The position numbers and the translations under genes are program-made. A DNA stretch of 64,000 bases from Jiangella endophytica (lineage in GTDB: Bacteria > Actinomycetota > Actinomycetes > Jiangellales > Jiangellaceae), in the NCBI RefSeq assembly GCF_003427025.1, contig NZ_QVAI01000006.1, positions 248,001 through 312,000 on the forward strand, in the 5' to 3' direction. Position 1 is the first letter of the stretch; the number at the start of each line of letters is the position of its first letter. The notes beneath the pieces were generated by a model. That model was given only the letters and a program-made list of their open reading frames with translations, was not told the origin of the DNA and did no database searches. Positions 43,670 to 52,160 of the stretch are shown one piece after another.

Positions 43670-44725
43670 GTGACCCACACGATCATGGCCCGTGAGATCG
43701 CCGAACAGCCGGAGGCGCTGGCCCGGACCCTCGAGTCGCTGCTGCCACTGCGGGCGGAGCTGAAGGCGCTCACCGAGGACCGCCGCGTGGTGCTGTTCGT
43801 CGCCCGCGGGTCGTCGGACAACGCCGCGATCTACGGCCGGTACCTGCTGGAGGTGCATGCCGGCAGGCCGGGCGGGCTGGCCGCGCCGAGCGTCGCGACG
43901 CACTACCACTCCGACCTCGACCTCTCCGAGGCCGTCGTCGTGTCGGTGTCGCAGTCGGGCGAGACCGAGGAGATCGTCGAGACGCAGGCGTGGGCCGCCG
44001 CGCACGGCGCCCGCACCATCGCCGTCACCAACGACGGCGGCAGCTCGCTCGCCGGCGCCGCCGACCTCGCGCTGGTCACCCAGGCCGGCGCCGAGCGCGC
44101 GGTGCCCGCGACGAAGTCGTACACCACGCAGCTGGCCGCGATGGCCGTCCTGGCCGACGCGCTCGCCGCCAAGCCGGGCACGCTCGACGCCGAGCTCGAC
44201 CGCGTCCCGGGCGAGGTGCAGCGGCTGATCGAACGGCGCGAGGGCGTCGACGAAGCGGCCGAGCGACTCGCGTCGACACCGGAGACGCTGGTCAGCGGCC
44301 GCGGCCTGACGTTCGGCACGGCGCTGGAGGCGGCGCTGAAGCTGGAGGAGACCTGCCTGCGGCCGGTGCGCGGGCTGTCGTACGCCGACCTGCGGCACGG
44401 GCCGATCGCGGTCGTCGACGCCGAGCACGTGGCGCTGCTGGTGTCCGCGGCCGACGGCCCGATGGTGGCGGGCATGACGGAGCTGGCGCACGACCTGCGC
44501 CGCCGGGGTGCCGCCGCGACCATCGGCATCGGCGGCGACGCCGGGTTCGCCGGCGCCGTCGACGTCTGCGTGCCCGGTCCCGCGCTGCGCGAACTGGTGG
44601 CGCCGCTGGCTCTCGTGGTGCCGGCGCAGTTGACGGTCGAGGCACTGGCGCGCAAGCTCGGGCTCGACCCGGACGCGCCCCGCGGGCTCTCGAAGGTCAC
44701 CCAGACCGACCCGGCCGGCAACTGA
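43670..44725 (+). CDS. SIS-domain aminosugar-phosphate protein (candidate NagB-II glucosamine-6-phosphate deaminase)
   Basis: A 351-residue cytosolic protein made of two SIS domains, equivalent to the isomerase half of GlmS with no glutaminase part. VLFVARGSSDNAAIYGRYLLE (about 42-62) and VSVSQSGETEEIVE form the first sugar-phosphate site; SGRGLTFGTALEAALKLEETC and YADLRHGPIAVV form the second. GlmS-like proteins of this length and context include NagB-II deaminases, which turn glucosamine-6-phosphate into fructose-6-phosphate and ammonia; AgaS-type ketose/aldose isomerases are the alternative. GTG 43670 has AGGAGAG upstream. Its place between a DasR-like gene and EIIB/EIIA supports an aminosugar role; nagA is not in the window. 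Confidence 0.82.
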   Translation: MTHTIMAREIAEQPEALARTLESLLPLRAELKALTEDRRVVLFVARGSSDNAAIYGRYLLEVHAGRPGGLAAPSVATHYHSDLDLSEAVVVSVSQSGETEEIVETQAWAAAHGARTIAVTNDGGSSLAGAADLALVTQAGAERAVPATKSYTTQLAAMAVLADALAAKPGTLDAELDRVPGEVQRLIERREGVDEAAERLASTPETLVSGRGLTFGTALEAALKLEETCLRPVRGLSYADLRHGPIAVVDAEHVALLVSAADGPMVAGMTELAHDLRRRGAAATIGIGGDAGFAGAVDVCVPGPALRELVAPLALVVPAQLTVEALARKLGLDPDAPRGLSKVTQTDPAGN

Positions 44726-44760
44726 GCCGGCCGCACACTCGTCACACGGAGGGGACATCC

Positions 44761-44991
44761 ATGGACAAGGCCGAGCAGATCCTGGCGGCGCTGGGCGGCG
44801 CCGACAACATCGTCGAGATCGAGCCGTGCGCCACGCGGCTGCGCACCGAGGTGCACGACTCGTCCAAGGTCGACGAGAAGGCACTGAAGGCCGCGGGCGC
44901 GTTCGGCGTCATCTCGGCGGGCCAGGTCGTGCAGGTCGTCGTCGGACCCGAGGCGGACACCATCGCCACCGACATCGAGGATCTGATGTGA
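44761..44991 (+). CDS. PTS EIIB subunit, glucose/N-acetylglucosamine class
   Basis: A 76-residue stand-alone EIIB domain. The phosphorylated cysteine is C23 in IEPCATRLRTEV, the conserved motif of glucose-superfamily EIIB (consensus D-A-C-x-T-R-L-R), and VDEKALKAAGAFGVISAGQVVQVVVGPEAD is the usual second half. It passes phosphate from EIIA to the sugar on EIIC, corresponding to Streptomyces NagF. ATG 44761 follows GGAGGGG. Its stop overlaps the EIIA start as GTGA, so the two are made together. Length is normal for the free subunit. Confidence 0.96.
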   Translation: MDKAEQILAALGGADNIVEIEPCATRLRTEVHDSSKVDEKALKAAGAFGVISAGQVVQVVVGPEADTIATDIEDLM

Positions 44992-45449
44992 CCCAGCTCG
45001 ATGTGCTGTCGCCGGTGCCGGGGCGGGTGATCGAGCTGGCGGAGGTGCCGGACCCGGTCTTCGCCCAGGCGCTGGTCGGTCCCGGGCTGGCGGTCGACCC
45101 CGACCGGTCCGGCCCGGTGACCGCGGTCGCGCCGGTGCCGGGCCGGCTGGTGAAGCTGCACCCGCACGCGTTCGTCGTCCAGACCGACGACGGCGCCGGC
45201 GTGCTCACCCACCTCGGCATCGACACCGTCCAGCTGTCCGGCGAGGGCTTCCAGCTGCACGTCGCCGAGGGCGACGTCGTGGCCGCCGGCGCCGCCGTCG
45301 TGACCTGGGACCCGGCCGCCGTCGAGGCCGGCGACCGGTCGCCGGTCGTGCCGGTGATCGCGCTCGAGGCGATGCCCGGCGACCTCACCGGGCTGCGCGC
45401 CGCCGGCCCGGCCGAAGCGGGCGACGTGCTGTTCGCGTGGAAGCGGTGA
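44988..45449 (+). CDS. crr: PTS EIIA subunit, glucose class
   Basis: A 153-residue cytosolic phosphocarrier. The two active-site histidines of EIIA-Glc are visible: H60 in KLHPHAFVV and the phosphorylated H75 in GVLTHLGIDTVQL. PVPGRVIELAEVPDPVFAQALVGPGLAV opens the beta-sandwich, with the family's conserved D-P-V-F segment. It takes phosphate from HPr and gives it to EIIB; in Streptomyces the equivalent is Crr. GTG 44988 overlaps the EIIB stop, and its stop overlaps the HAD start, showing a continuous operon. Confidence 0.96.
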   Translation: MTQLDVLSPVPGRVIELAEVPDPVFAQALVGPGLAVDPDRSGPVTAVAPVPGRLVKLHPHAFVVQTDDGAGVLTHLGIDTVQLSGEGFQLHVAEGDVVAAGAAVVTWDPAAVEAGDRSPVVPVIALEAMPGDLTGLRAAGPAEAGDVLFAWKR

Positions 45450-46111
45450 GCGCCGGGCTCGACGCGGCGCTCACCGGCCGGAGGGCCGCGCTGCTCGATC
45501 TCGACGGCACCCTGGTCGACAGCGAGCCGGCCAACCAGGCCGCCTACCGGTCGTACTTCAGCGCCCGCGGCTGGGACCTCGGCCCGGAGGTGCTGCGCGA
45601 GTTCGCCGGCCGCCGCGGTTCCGAGGTGTTCGCGCAGCTCCCCGGGCCGTGGACCGGCGAGGACGCCGTCGCCCTGGTCGACGGTGTCGTGGCCCACCTC
45701 GACCACGACGCGTACCCGCCGCGGCCGGTGCCCGGCGCGGCCGAGCTGATCCGCCGGCTGCACGCGGCTGGCATGCGGGTCGCGCTGGTGACGTCGGCCG
45801 GGCGGGCCTGGGCGGAGCTCGCGGTGGGCGACGTCCTCGGCGTCCGTGACCTCTTCGCCGCCATGGTCACCGCCGAGGAGACCGAGACCGGCAAGCCGGA
45901 CCCCTCCCCATACCTCGCCGGAGCCGCCGCCCTCGGCGTCGCGCCGGCCGACGCCGTCGCCCTGGAGGACACCGTGGCCGGCCTGCGGTCGGCGCTCGAC
46001 GCGGGCGTCGGGCTGGTCGTCGGCGTCGCGACCGGAACGTCGCCCCGCGCCCTCCTCGACGGCGGCGCTCATCGGGTCGTCGCCGGGCCGGCGGAGCTGC
46101 TGAGATCCTGA
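45446..46111 (+). CDS. HAD-family phosphatase / beta-phosphoglucomutase-like
   Basis: A 221-residue HAD hydrolase, subfamily IA. DLDGTLVDSEPANQAAY carries the nucleophile Asp and acid/base Asp; VTSAGRAW gives the motif II Thr/Ser, GKPDPSPYL the motif III Lys, and ALEDTVAGLRSALDAG the motif IV acidic pair. A helical cap of about 65 residues follows motif I. It is likely to dephosphorylate or isomerise a sugar phosphate, fitting the end of the PTS operon. GTG 45446 is preferred because it overlaps the EIIA stop as GTGA, as elsewhere in the operon; GTG 45437 would add three residues. Confidence 0.88.
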   Translation: MSAGLDAALTGRRAALLDLDGTLVDSEPANQAAYRSYFSARGWDLGPEVLREFAGRRGSEVFAQLPGPWTGEDAVALVDGVVAHLDHDAYPPRPVPGAAELIRRLHAAGMRVALVTSAGRAWAELAVGDVLGVRDLFAAMVTAEETETGKPDPSPYLAGAAALGVAPADAVALEDTVAGLRSALDAGVGLVVGVATGTSPRALLDGGAHRVVAGPAELLRS

Positions 46112-46178
46112 CCACGCGGTTTCGCCGGGCTCCGGAGGGGTACGTAGCGATGGCAGACTCCGGAGGAGGTCAGGAGCC

Positions 46179-46628
46179 ATGTTGATCGTGCTCGCACTGC
46201 TGTTGTTCGCGGTCGCCGGCGCCGCGGTGTACGTGGTCGCGGCGGACGGGACCGGCCAGGTGCTGCTGGACTCGCTCGGCCTGAACACGGACATTCCGGT
46301 GTGGGGTGTGTTCGTCGCCGGCGCCGTGACGATGCTCGTGGTGCTCGCCGCGGTGGCCGCCTTCGCCTCGGGCATGCGTGCCGCCCGGGCGCGGCGGACG
46401 GAGATCAGGTACCTGCGCCAGAAGGTGGCCAACCAGGAACTGGCCGAGGACCGCGCCGCCACCGACCGCCCGGCGGCCACGGGGACGCCGGTGGCCGGTA
46501 CCGGGACGGGCACCACGGATCGACCTGCCGCCGAGGCACCGGCGGACGAGGACGGCAGGCACGGCCGGCTGGGCCGCTGGCGTCGTCAACGCGCCGACGA
46601 GAAACCACCGGCCGAAGCCGCCCACTAG
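46179..46628 (+). CDS. Small two-helix membrane protein, LapA-like
   Basis: A 149-residue protein. Two transmembrane helices, LIVLALLLFAVAGAAVYVVAA (2-22) and VWGVFVAGAVTMLVVLAAVAAFASG (about 41-65), are followed by a charged stretch (RAARARRTEIRYLRQKVANQELAEDRAATD) with coiled-coil character and a disordered, basic tail. The layout matches LapA-domain/DUF1049-like proteins, whose function in actinobacteria is unknown. ATG 46179 has a strong GGAGG ribosome site. It follows the PTS operon by 67 bases on the same strand but need not belong to it. A hairpin after the stop ends the transcript. Confidence 0.75.
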   Translation: MLIVLALLLFAVAGAAVYVVAADGTGQVLLDSLGLNTDIPVWGVFVAGAVTMLVVLAAVAAFASGMRAARARRTEIRYLRQKVANQELAEDRAATDRPAATGTPVAGTGTGTTDRPAAEAPADEDGRHGRLGRWRRQRADEKPPAEAAH

Positions 46629-46642
46629 CAGGGGGTGATGAC

Positions 46643-46676
46643 CATCGGCCGCCGGCACCGTCGCCGGCGGTCGATG
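46643..46676. terminator. Terminator-like hairpin
   Basis: Arms 46643-46656 and 46663-46676 pair in 13 of 14 positions with a 6-base loop, between the converging small membrane protein and DUF4262 genes. It would serve both. Confidence 0.7.
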
Positions 46677-46691
46677 ATCGTTGTGGGCTGT

Positions 46692-47171
46692 CTAGGGCCG
46701 GGGTGCCGGCTGCAGCCCCGCGGGCAGGTCGTAGCCGTCCTCCCAGGGGAAGCGCCCACCGGCGTCGTCCCAGAAGAGCTGGAGGGCGGGGACCGCGTCG
46801 GTGCCGCCTCGGGTGTAGTAGCGCTGTGCCGACCCGAGCACCGGCTGGTCGGCGTCGTCGCGGAAGGGGAACAGCTGCAGCCGGTGCGACCAGCCGGCCA
46901 GCCGCATGGGCCGGCCGGGGCCGAAGTGTTCGCCCTCGCGGATCTTGTCGCCGAACTGGTTCAGCACCCAGGCGCTGGCCTGCAGGTCGAGCCCGTAGAC
47001 CAGCAGCTCGGGATGGCCGAGACCGTACAGCCCGACGGTGTAGGCGAACGGCGGGGCGCCGGCCGCGTACTGGACCGCCCAGCCGTGCCGGCGGACGGTG
47101 TCGCGCAGCCACGCGTCCTCCTGGTCCTGCCATTGCTGCAGCTGAAGCGGCGTGCACGCGCTCAACGCCAT
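46692..47171 (-). CDS. DUF4262 protein
   Basis: A 159-residue protein of a domain family with unknown function. PFAYTVGLYGLGHPELLVYGLDLQAS (about 41-66) is the recognisable DUF4262 core, and DKIREGEHFG follows. The C-terminal QLFWDDAGGRFPWEDGYD is the family's conserved W-D-x2-G-x-F-P-W-E ending. No catalytic residues are known. ATG 47171 lies 7 bases after GGAGG. It is alone, between converging and non-overlapping neighbours. Confidence 0.85.
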   Translation of the reverse strand: MALSACTPLQLQQWQDQEDAWLRDTVRRHGWAVQYAAGAPPFAYTVGLYGLGHPELLVYGLDLQASAWVLNQFGDKIREGEHFGPGRPMRLAGWSHRLQLFPFRDDADQPVLGSAQRYYTRGGTDAVPALQLFWDDAGGRFPWEDGYDLPAGLQPAPRP

Positions 47172-47253
47172 GGTTCGACCTCCGGGGAAACCTCAGGGGA
47201 ACAGGAGTTCGAACACTAGCAGCGGCCACCGACAACGTCAGGTCGAATCGGAC

Positions 47254-47901
47254 CTACATGTCGCGGTACCGCTGCGCTGCGGCGACGTCGGCGCGCAGCT
47301 CATCGGCGGTGCGTCGCTGGACGTAGCCGGGGGTGTCGCGCTGGATGCGCCAGCCCTCGGCGAGCGGGCCGATGTCGACGGGGTCGAAGCCGAACGTGTC
47401 GATCACCTTCGCCACCCGTGCCTTGGCCTCGGCGTCGTCACCGGCGACGACGAGCGCCCGCCGGCCCGGCGTGCCCGGCGGCCGGCCGTCGGTGGTGAGC
47501 TCGCCGGCGATGATGTGGTTGAACGCCTTGACGACGTGCGACTGCGGCAGGTGCGCCTGCAGCAGCTCGGACGTCGTGGTGGACTCGTTCTCCAGTTCGG
47601 CGATGCGGCCGTCGCGCTGCCAGTAGTAGTTGTTGGCATCGACCACGGTCTTGCCGGCCAGCGGTTCGACCGGCAGGTCACCGACGGCCCGCAGCGGGAC
47701 CGCCACCACGACGACGTCGCCGTCGCGGGCCGCCTCCTCAGCCGTGCCGGCCCGGGCGCGGTCGCCCAGCTCGTCGACCAGCCCGACCAGCGTCTCGGGC
47801 CCACGCGAGTTGCTGATGACCACGTCGTAGCCGTTCTCCACGGCGAGCCGCGCGAGCTGTCCCCCGATGTTGCCCGCGCCGATGAACCCCAAAGTCGTCA
47901 T
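47254..47901 (-). CDS. NADP-dependent oxidoreductase, F420/NADP reductase-like
   Basis: A 215-residue protein with an N-terminal Rossmann fold: TLGFIGAGNIGGQLARLAVENGYDVVISNSRGP (about 3-35), where SRG after the second strand suggests NADP. DVVVVAVPLRAV and VVDANNYYWQRDG follow the F420-dependent NADP reductase (NAD_binding_10/F420_ox) family, and VVKAFNHIIAGEL is its conserved substrate-side motif. Many relatives reduce F420 or act on unknown partners. ATG 47901 is chosen because the Rossmann fold starts at once; the frame extends 11 codons further upstream. Confidence 0.85.
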   Translation of the reverse strand: MTTLGFIGAGNIGGQLARLAVENGYDVVISNSRGPETLVGLVDELGDRARAGTAEEAARDGDVVVVAVPLRAVGDLPVEPLAGKTVVDANNYYWQRDGRIAELENESTTTSELLQAHLPQSHVVKAFNHIIAGELTTDGRPPGTPGRRALVVAGDDAEAKARVAKVIDTFGFDPVDIGPLAEGWRIQRDTPGYVQRRTADELRADVAAAQRYRDM

Positions 47902-48084
47902 GGTCTCTGCAACACCGAACCGGTCGCCCGGCATCCCGGACGCCGGCCCCGCCCCCCTGCGGGAGGGATCTCACCCTAGCGGTGCGCACCGACACCCTCC
48001 GCCGGCATGTCGAGAACGCGATGCCGGCTCCGTCCCCGGGGTACGAGCGGCCCTGACGGGCCTCGCCACGAGAGGACGACCATC

Positions 48085-48582
48085 ATGCGGCAGCACGAGA
48101 TCACCGAGATCCTGAACCGCCCGCTGAGCCAGGAGCTGCTGGCCCGCGACATCACCCGGCTGGCCTACGTCGCGGCGGACGGCACGCCGCGCACCGTCCC
48201 GATCGGGTTCACCTGGAACGGCACCGAGATCGTCATGTGCACGACGACGAACGCCCCGAAGCTCGCGGCCCTGCGGGCGAACCCGGCGGTCGCCCTGACG
48301 ATCGACACCGAGGTGCACCCGCCGAAGATCCTGCTCATCCGCGGCCGCGCCGAGCTCGACCTCGTCCAGGGCATCCCGGAGGAGTACCTGCAGATGAACG
48401 GCAGCTACGAGATGACGCCCGAGCAACGGGTCGAGTGGGAGGCCGAGGTCCGCTCGCTCTACGACAGCATGGTGCGGGTCGTCGTCAGGCCGACGTGGGC
48501 GAAGCTGATCGACTTCGAGACGACGCTGCCGAGCCCCGTCGAGGAGCTGATCCGGCAGCGCGCCGAGCGTCAGAACGCCTGA
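48085..48582 (+). CDS. Pyridoxamine 5'-phosphate oxidase-like flavin-binding protein
   Basis: A 165-residue split-barrel protein. ITRLAYVAADGTPRTVPIGFTWNGTEIVMCTTTNAPKLAALRANPAVALTID (about 23-74) is the flavin/F420-binding strand set of the PPOX-like family. It lacks the extra dimer features of true PdxH, so it is more probably a general FMN- or F420-binding reductase or heme-type protein. ATG 48085 follows AGAGGACG. The stop lies one base before the converging ABC permease stop, with no room for a terminator. Confidence 0.85.
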   Translation: MRQHEITEILNRPLSQELLARDITRLAYVAADGTPRTVPIGFTWNGTEIVMCTTTNAPKLAALRANPAVALTIDTEVHPPKILLIRGRAELDLVQGIPEEYLQMNGSYEMTPEQRVEWEAEVRSLYDSMVRVVVRPTWAKLIDFETTLPSPVEELIRQRAERQNA

Positions 48583-48583
48583 C

Positions 48584-49300
48584 TCACTCTTCGCCGGCCA
48601 GTGAGAGCACCCGCAGCCGCTGGCCGGCGTACCAGGTGGCGCCGACGATCACGACGGCCAGCAGCACGCCGGCGACCGCCAGCCGCACGTCGGACGACAC
48701 GAGGTCGCGGGTCGTGATGGCCTCGGTGAGCGACAGCGACCACTGCTGCACGCTCAGCGTCCGCGCGCCGGGGACGAACGAGCCGAGCAGGCCCTCCCAG
48801 ATGAGCGCGTACGCCAGCCCGTACACCACCGCGTGCCGGGTGACGACGGACAGCAGCAGGAAGATCGCGCTGTAGGCCACCGACGCGACCAGCGCCGCGA
48901 CACCGAAACCGAGCGCGATGCGGTCGGCTGTGCCCGACATCACCAGGCCGGCGACGAACGTCGGCACGGCGGCGAACAGCACCGTCCCGGTGGCAGCGAC
49001 GGCCAGCTTGCTGAGGATGATCCTCGGCCGGGAGATCGGCTTGGACAGCAGGTAGACGATGGAGCCGTCGTCGATCTCGGGACCGATGACGCCGGTGCCG
49101 ACGATCAGCCCGAACAGCGGCACCAGCGCGGCCACCGAGACCGCGCCGAGGAAGTCGGCGGTGACCTGGTGATCGACACCCACGGTGAGGCGCAGCAGCA
49201 CCGCCATGGCGAGCAGCACCACCGACATCAGCAACAGCAGCCAGGCCCGCCGGCCTCCGAGCAACGCCCGGTAGGTCAGCCGGACAACGGTCCCGTTCAT
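48584..49300 (-). CDS. ABC-2 type permease, second pair
   Basis: A 238-residue membrane subunit with six hydrophobic segments (LLLLMSVVLLAMAVLLRLTV, AVSVAALVPLFGLIVGTGVIG, and so on). PEIDDGSIVYLLSKPISRPRIILSKLAV is the conserved cytosolic loop of ABC-2 export permeases of the NosY kind. It pairs with the ATPase gene just upstream; 11 bases separate them. It is the last of four genes encoding two ABC-2 transporters. The substrate is unknown; similar pairs export peptides, lipids or drugs. Confidence 0.88.
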   Translation of the reverse strand: MNGTVVRLTYRALLGGRRAWLLLLMSVVLLAMAVLLRLTVGVDHQVTADFLGAVSVAALVPLFGLIVGTGVIGPEIDDGSIVYLLSKPISRPRIILSKLAVAATGTVLFAAVPTFVAGLVMSGTADRIALGFGVAALVASVAYSAIFLLLSVVTRHAVVYGLAYALIWEGLLGSFVPGARTLSVQQWSLSLTEAITTRDLVSSDVRLAVAGVLLAVVIVGATWYAGQRLRVLSLAGEE

Positions 49301-49311
49301 GCCTTGTACCC

Positions 49312-50225
<914 letters not shown>

Positions 50226-50229
<4 letters not shown>

Positions 50230-51119
50230 GAGACGGCGACCTTCCGGTAGCGCAGGTTGAGCAGTGCCCAGCAGGCGCCGATGACGGCGAACGTCACCAG
50301 CACGTACACCACTCCGCCCGCGGCGCCCGGCGGCGGCGCGACGGACGACGAGGACGCGTCGAGCACCCAGGTCTGGAAACCGTCGACCAGCGTGGCCGGC
50401 GACAGCAGCCCCAGCCAGCCGGCGAGGTCGGCGTCGCCCACCTCGTAGCGGATGATCCCCTGGAGGGCGCTGACGGCCGCGAAGCTCAGCGCCAGGACGG
50501 TGATGATGGCCGCGACGCCGAACCCGCGCCGGGGCGTCAGCGACGCGATGACCAGGCCGATGCCGGCGAACACGACGGCGAACACCGCGGCGCCGAGCAG
50601 CGCCAGCAGCAGGTCGCCGGTCTGCTCGCCCGCCGGCAGCTCGGCCAGCAGCGCACCGACGTACATGATCAGCAACGGCAGCGTGAGCAGCAGGAACACC
50701 GCGGTCGCCAGCGCGCCGTACTTCGCCAGCACGTAGTCGGAGCGCTCCATGGGCCGGGAGAAGTACAGCGGGACGGTCTTGAACCGCAGGTCGCGCGACA
50801 GCGACGCGGGCGCCTGCGCGGCCAGGAAGATGGCCAGGATCGGCATGGTCACCATGACGTAGCGCGAGTACGGCAGCGGCAGCCCGCCGGTGATGTCGGA
50901 CGTGACGTTCGTGATGACCGCGATGATGAACGCCGGCAGCGCCATGACGCCGAGCAGCAGCATCGGCAGCACCTTCGCCCGGGCCGACCGGCCGAGGCCG
51001 TAGGCGCCGCGCAAGCTGTGCGCGTACAGCGCCCGAGTGACCCGCGCCCGGCCGAGCCGGGGCCCGTCGTACTTGCGGTAGCCGATGTCGTGAATGACCC
51101 CCGACGGCTGCTCGGTCAT
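50226..51119 (-). CDS. ABC-2 type permease, first pair
   Basis: A 297-residue membrane subunit with six hydrophobic helices. The soluble N-terminus IGYRKYDGPRLGRARVTRALYAHSLRGAYGLGRSARAK is characteristic of NosY-like permeases encoded beside paired ATPases. LRFKTVPLYFSRPMERSDYVLAKYGALA is the conserved cytosolic loop. Both start and stop overlap neighbouring ATPase genes by four bases. It should form its own exporter with the ATPase at 51116-52030, although mixed complexes with the second pair cannot be excluded. Confidence 0.9.
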
Positions 51120-52030
51120 CGGCCCACTCCCCCCTGGTCCTCGCCGAAGATCTCCGAGATGTGGTGCCGGCCCTGCTCCAGCCGGATGAGCCCGACGCCT
51201 TCGGCGGCGACGGCGTCGCGCACGAGGTCGTAGACCTCGTCGTCGTCGAGCGGCAGCACCAGCTGCGCGCCGTCGCGCTTCACCGTCAGCCCGGCCGACG
51301 TCAGCGTGGCGGCGACGGCGTCGGCCTCGGCCGAGACCTCGATGAGCAGGGTCTGGCTGGTGCGGGTGAACTCCGACGTCGACGACGACCGCAGCAGCGT
51401 GCCGCCGTCGATGACCACCACGTGATCGGAGATGCGCTCCAGCTCGCCGAGCAGGTGCGACGTCACCAGCACCGTGATGCCGAACTCGGCCCAGATGCGC
51501 CGGATCAGCAGCAGCATGTCGTCGCGGCCGACCGGGTCGAGGCCGTTGGTGGGCTCGTCGAGCATGACGATCTCGGGGTCGTGCACCAGCGCCTGCGCGA
51601 GCTTGACCCGTTGCTTCATGCCGGTGGAGTAGCCGCCGATGGGGCGGTACCGCTCCTCGTAGAGGCCGACGTGGCGCAGGATGTCGGCGGTCCGTTCGCG
51701 GGCGGCGTCGGGCGGCAGCCCGGACATGCGGGCCATGTGCACGACGAACTCGGTGGCGGAGACGTCGCCGGGCAGGCAGTCGTGCTCGGGCATGTAGCCG
51801 ACCCGCTCGCGGATCTGCGGGCCGTCCTCGGTGACGTCGAGCCCGAAGACGCTGGCCCGCCCCGACGTGGCCGGCGACAGCCCGAGCAGGATCTTGATCA
51901 GCGTGGACTTGCCCGCGCCGTTGGCGCCGACCAGGCCGACGACGCCCGGCTCGACCTCGATGCTGAGCCGGTCGAGCGCGGTGGTCGCCGGGAACCGTTT
52001 CGTCAGTTCCTCGGTCTGGATGACAGGCAC
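51116..52030 (-). CDS. ABC-2 exporter ATPase, first pair
   Basis: A 304-residue ATP-binding subunit and the first gene of the four-gene operon. Walker A GANGAGKST (about 35-43), signature YSTGMKQRVKLAQ, Walker B IVMLDEPTNGLDPVGR and H-loop TSHLLGELER are present, with a C-terminal domain of about 90 residues. It starts at ATG 52030; upstream 52031-52160 holds its promoter region but no recognised regulator gene. The four ORFs alternate ATPase-permease-ATPase-permease, so one transcript makes two exporters. Confidence 0.94.
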   Translation of the reverse strand: MPVIQTEELTKRFPATTALDRLSIEVEPGVVGLVGANGAGKSTLIKILLGLSPATSGRASVFGLDVTEDGPQIRERVGYMPEHDCLPGDVSATEFVVHMARMSGLPPDAARERTADILRHVGLYEERYRPIGGYSTGMKQRVKLAQALVHDPEIVMLDEPTNGLDPVGRDDMLLLIRRIWAEFGITVLVTSHLLGELERISDHVVVIDGGTLLRSSSTSEFTRTSQTLLIEVSAEADAVAATLTSAGLTVKRDGAQLVLPLDDDEVYDLVRDAVAAEGVGLIRLEQGRHHISEIFGEDQGGVGR

Positions 52031-52132
52031 GGATCGACGCTACCGCCGCGATGCGGCATCGCGCGTCCGGCGGTGGTACGACACGCGAGATCGTCCCCGA
52101 GCACGATCATCCCGGAGGTGCCGGCGCGGGCG

Positions 52133-52154
52133 ACCCTGAGGTCGTCCTCAGGGT
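52133..52154 (-). terminator. Terminator-like hairpin after the flavoenzyme gene
   Basis: Perfect arms ACCCTGAGG (52133-52141) and CCTCAGGGT (52146-52154) with a 4-base loop lie 6 bases after the stop of the CoA-disulfide-reductase-like gene and before the promoter of the ABC operon. Confidence 0.75.
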
Positions 52155-52160
52155 GACCCC

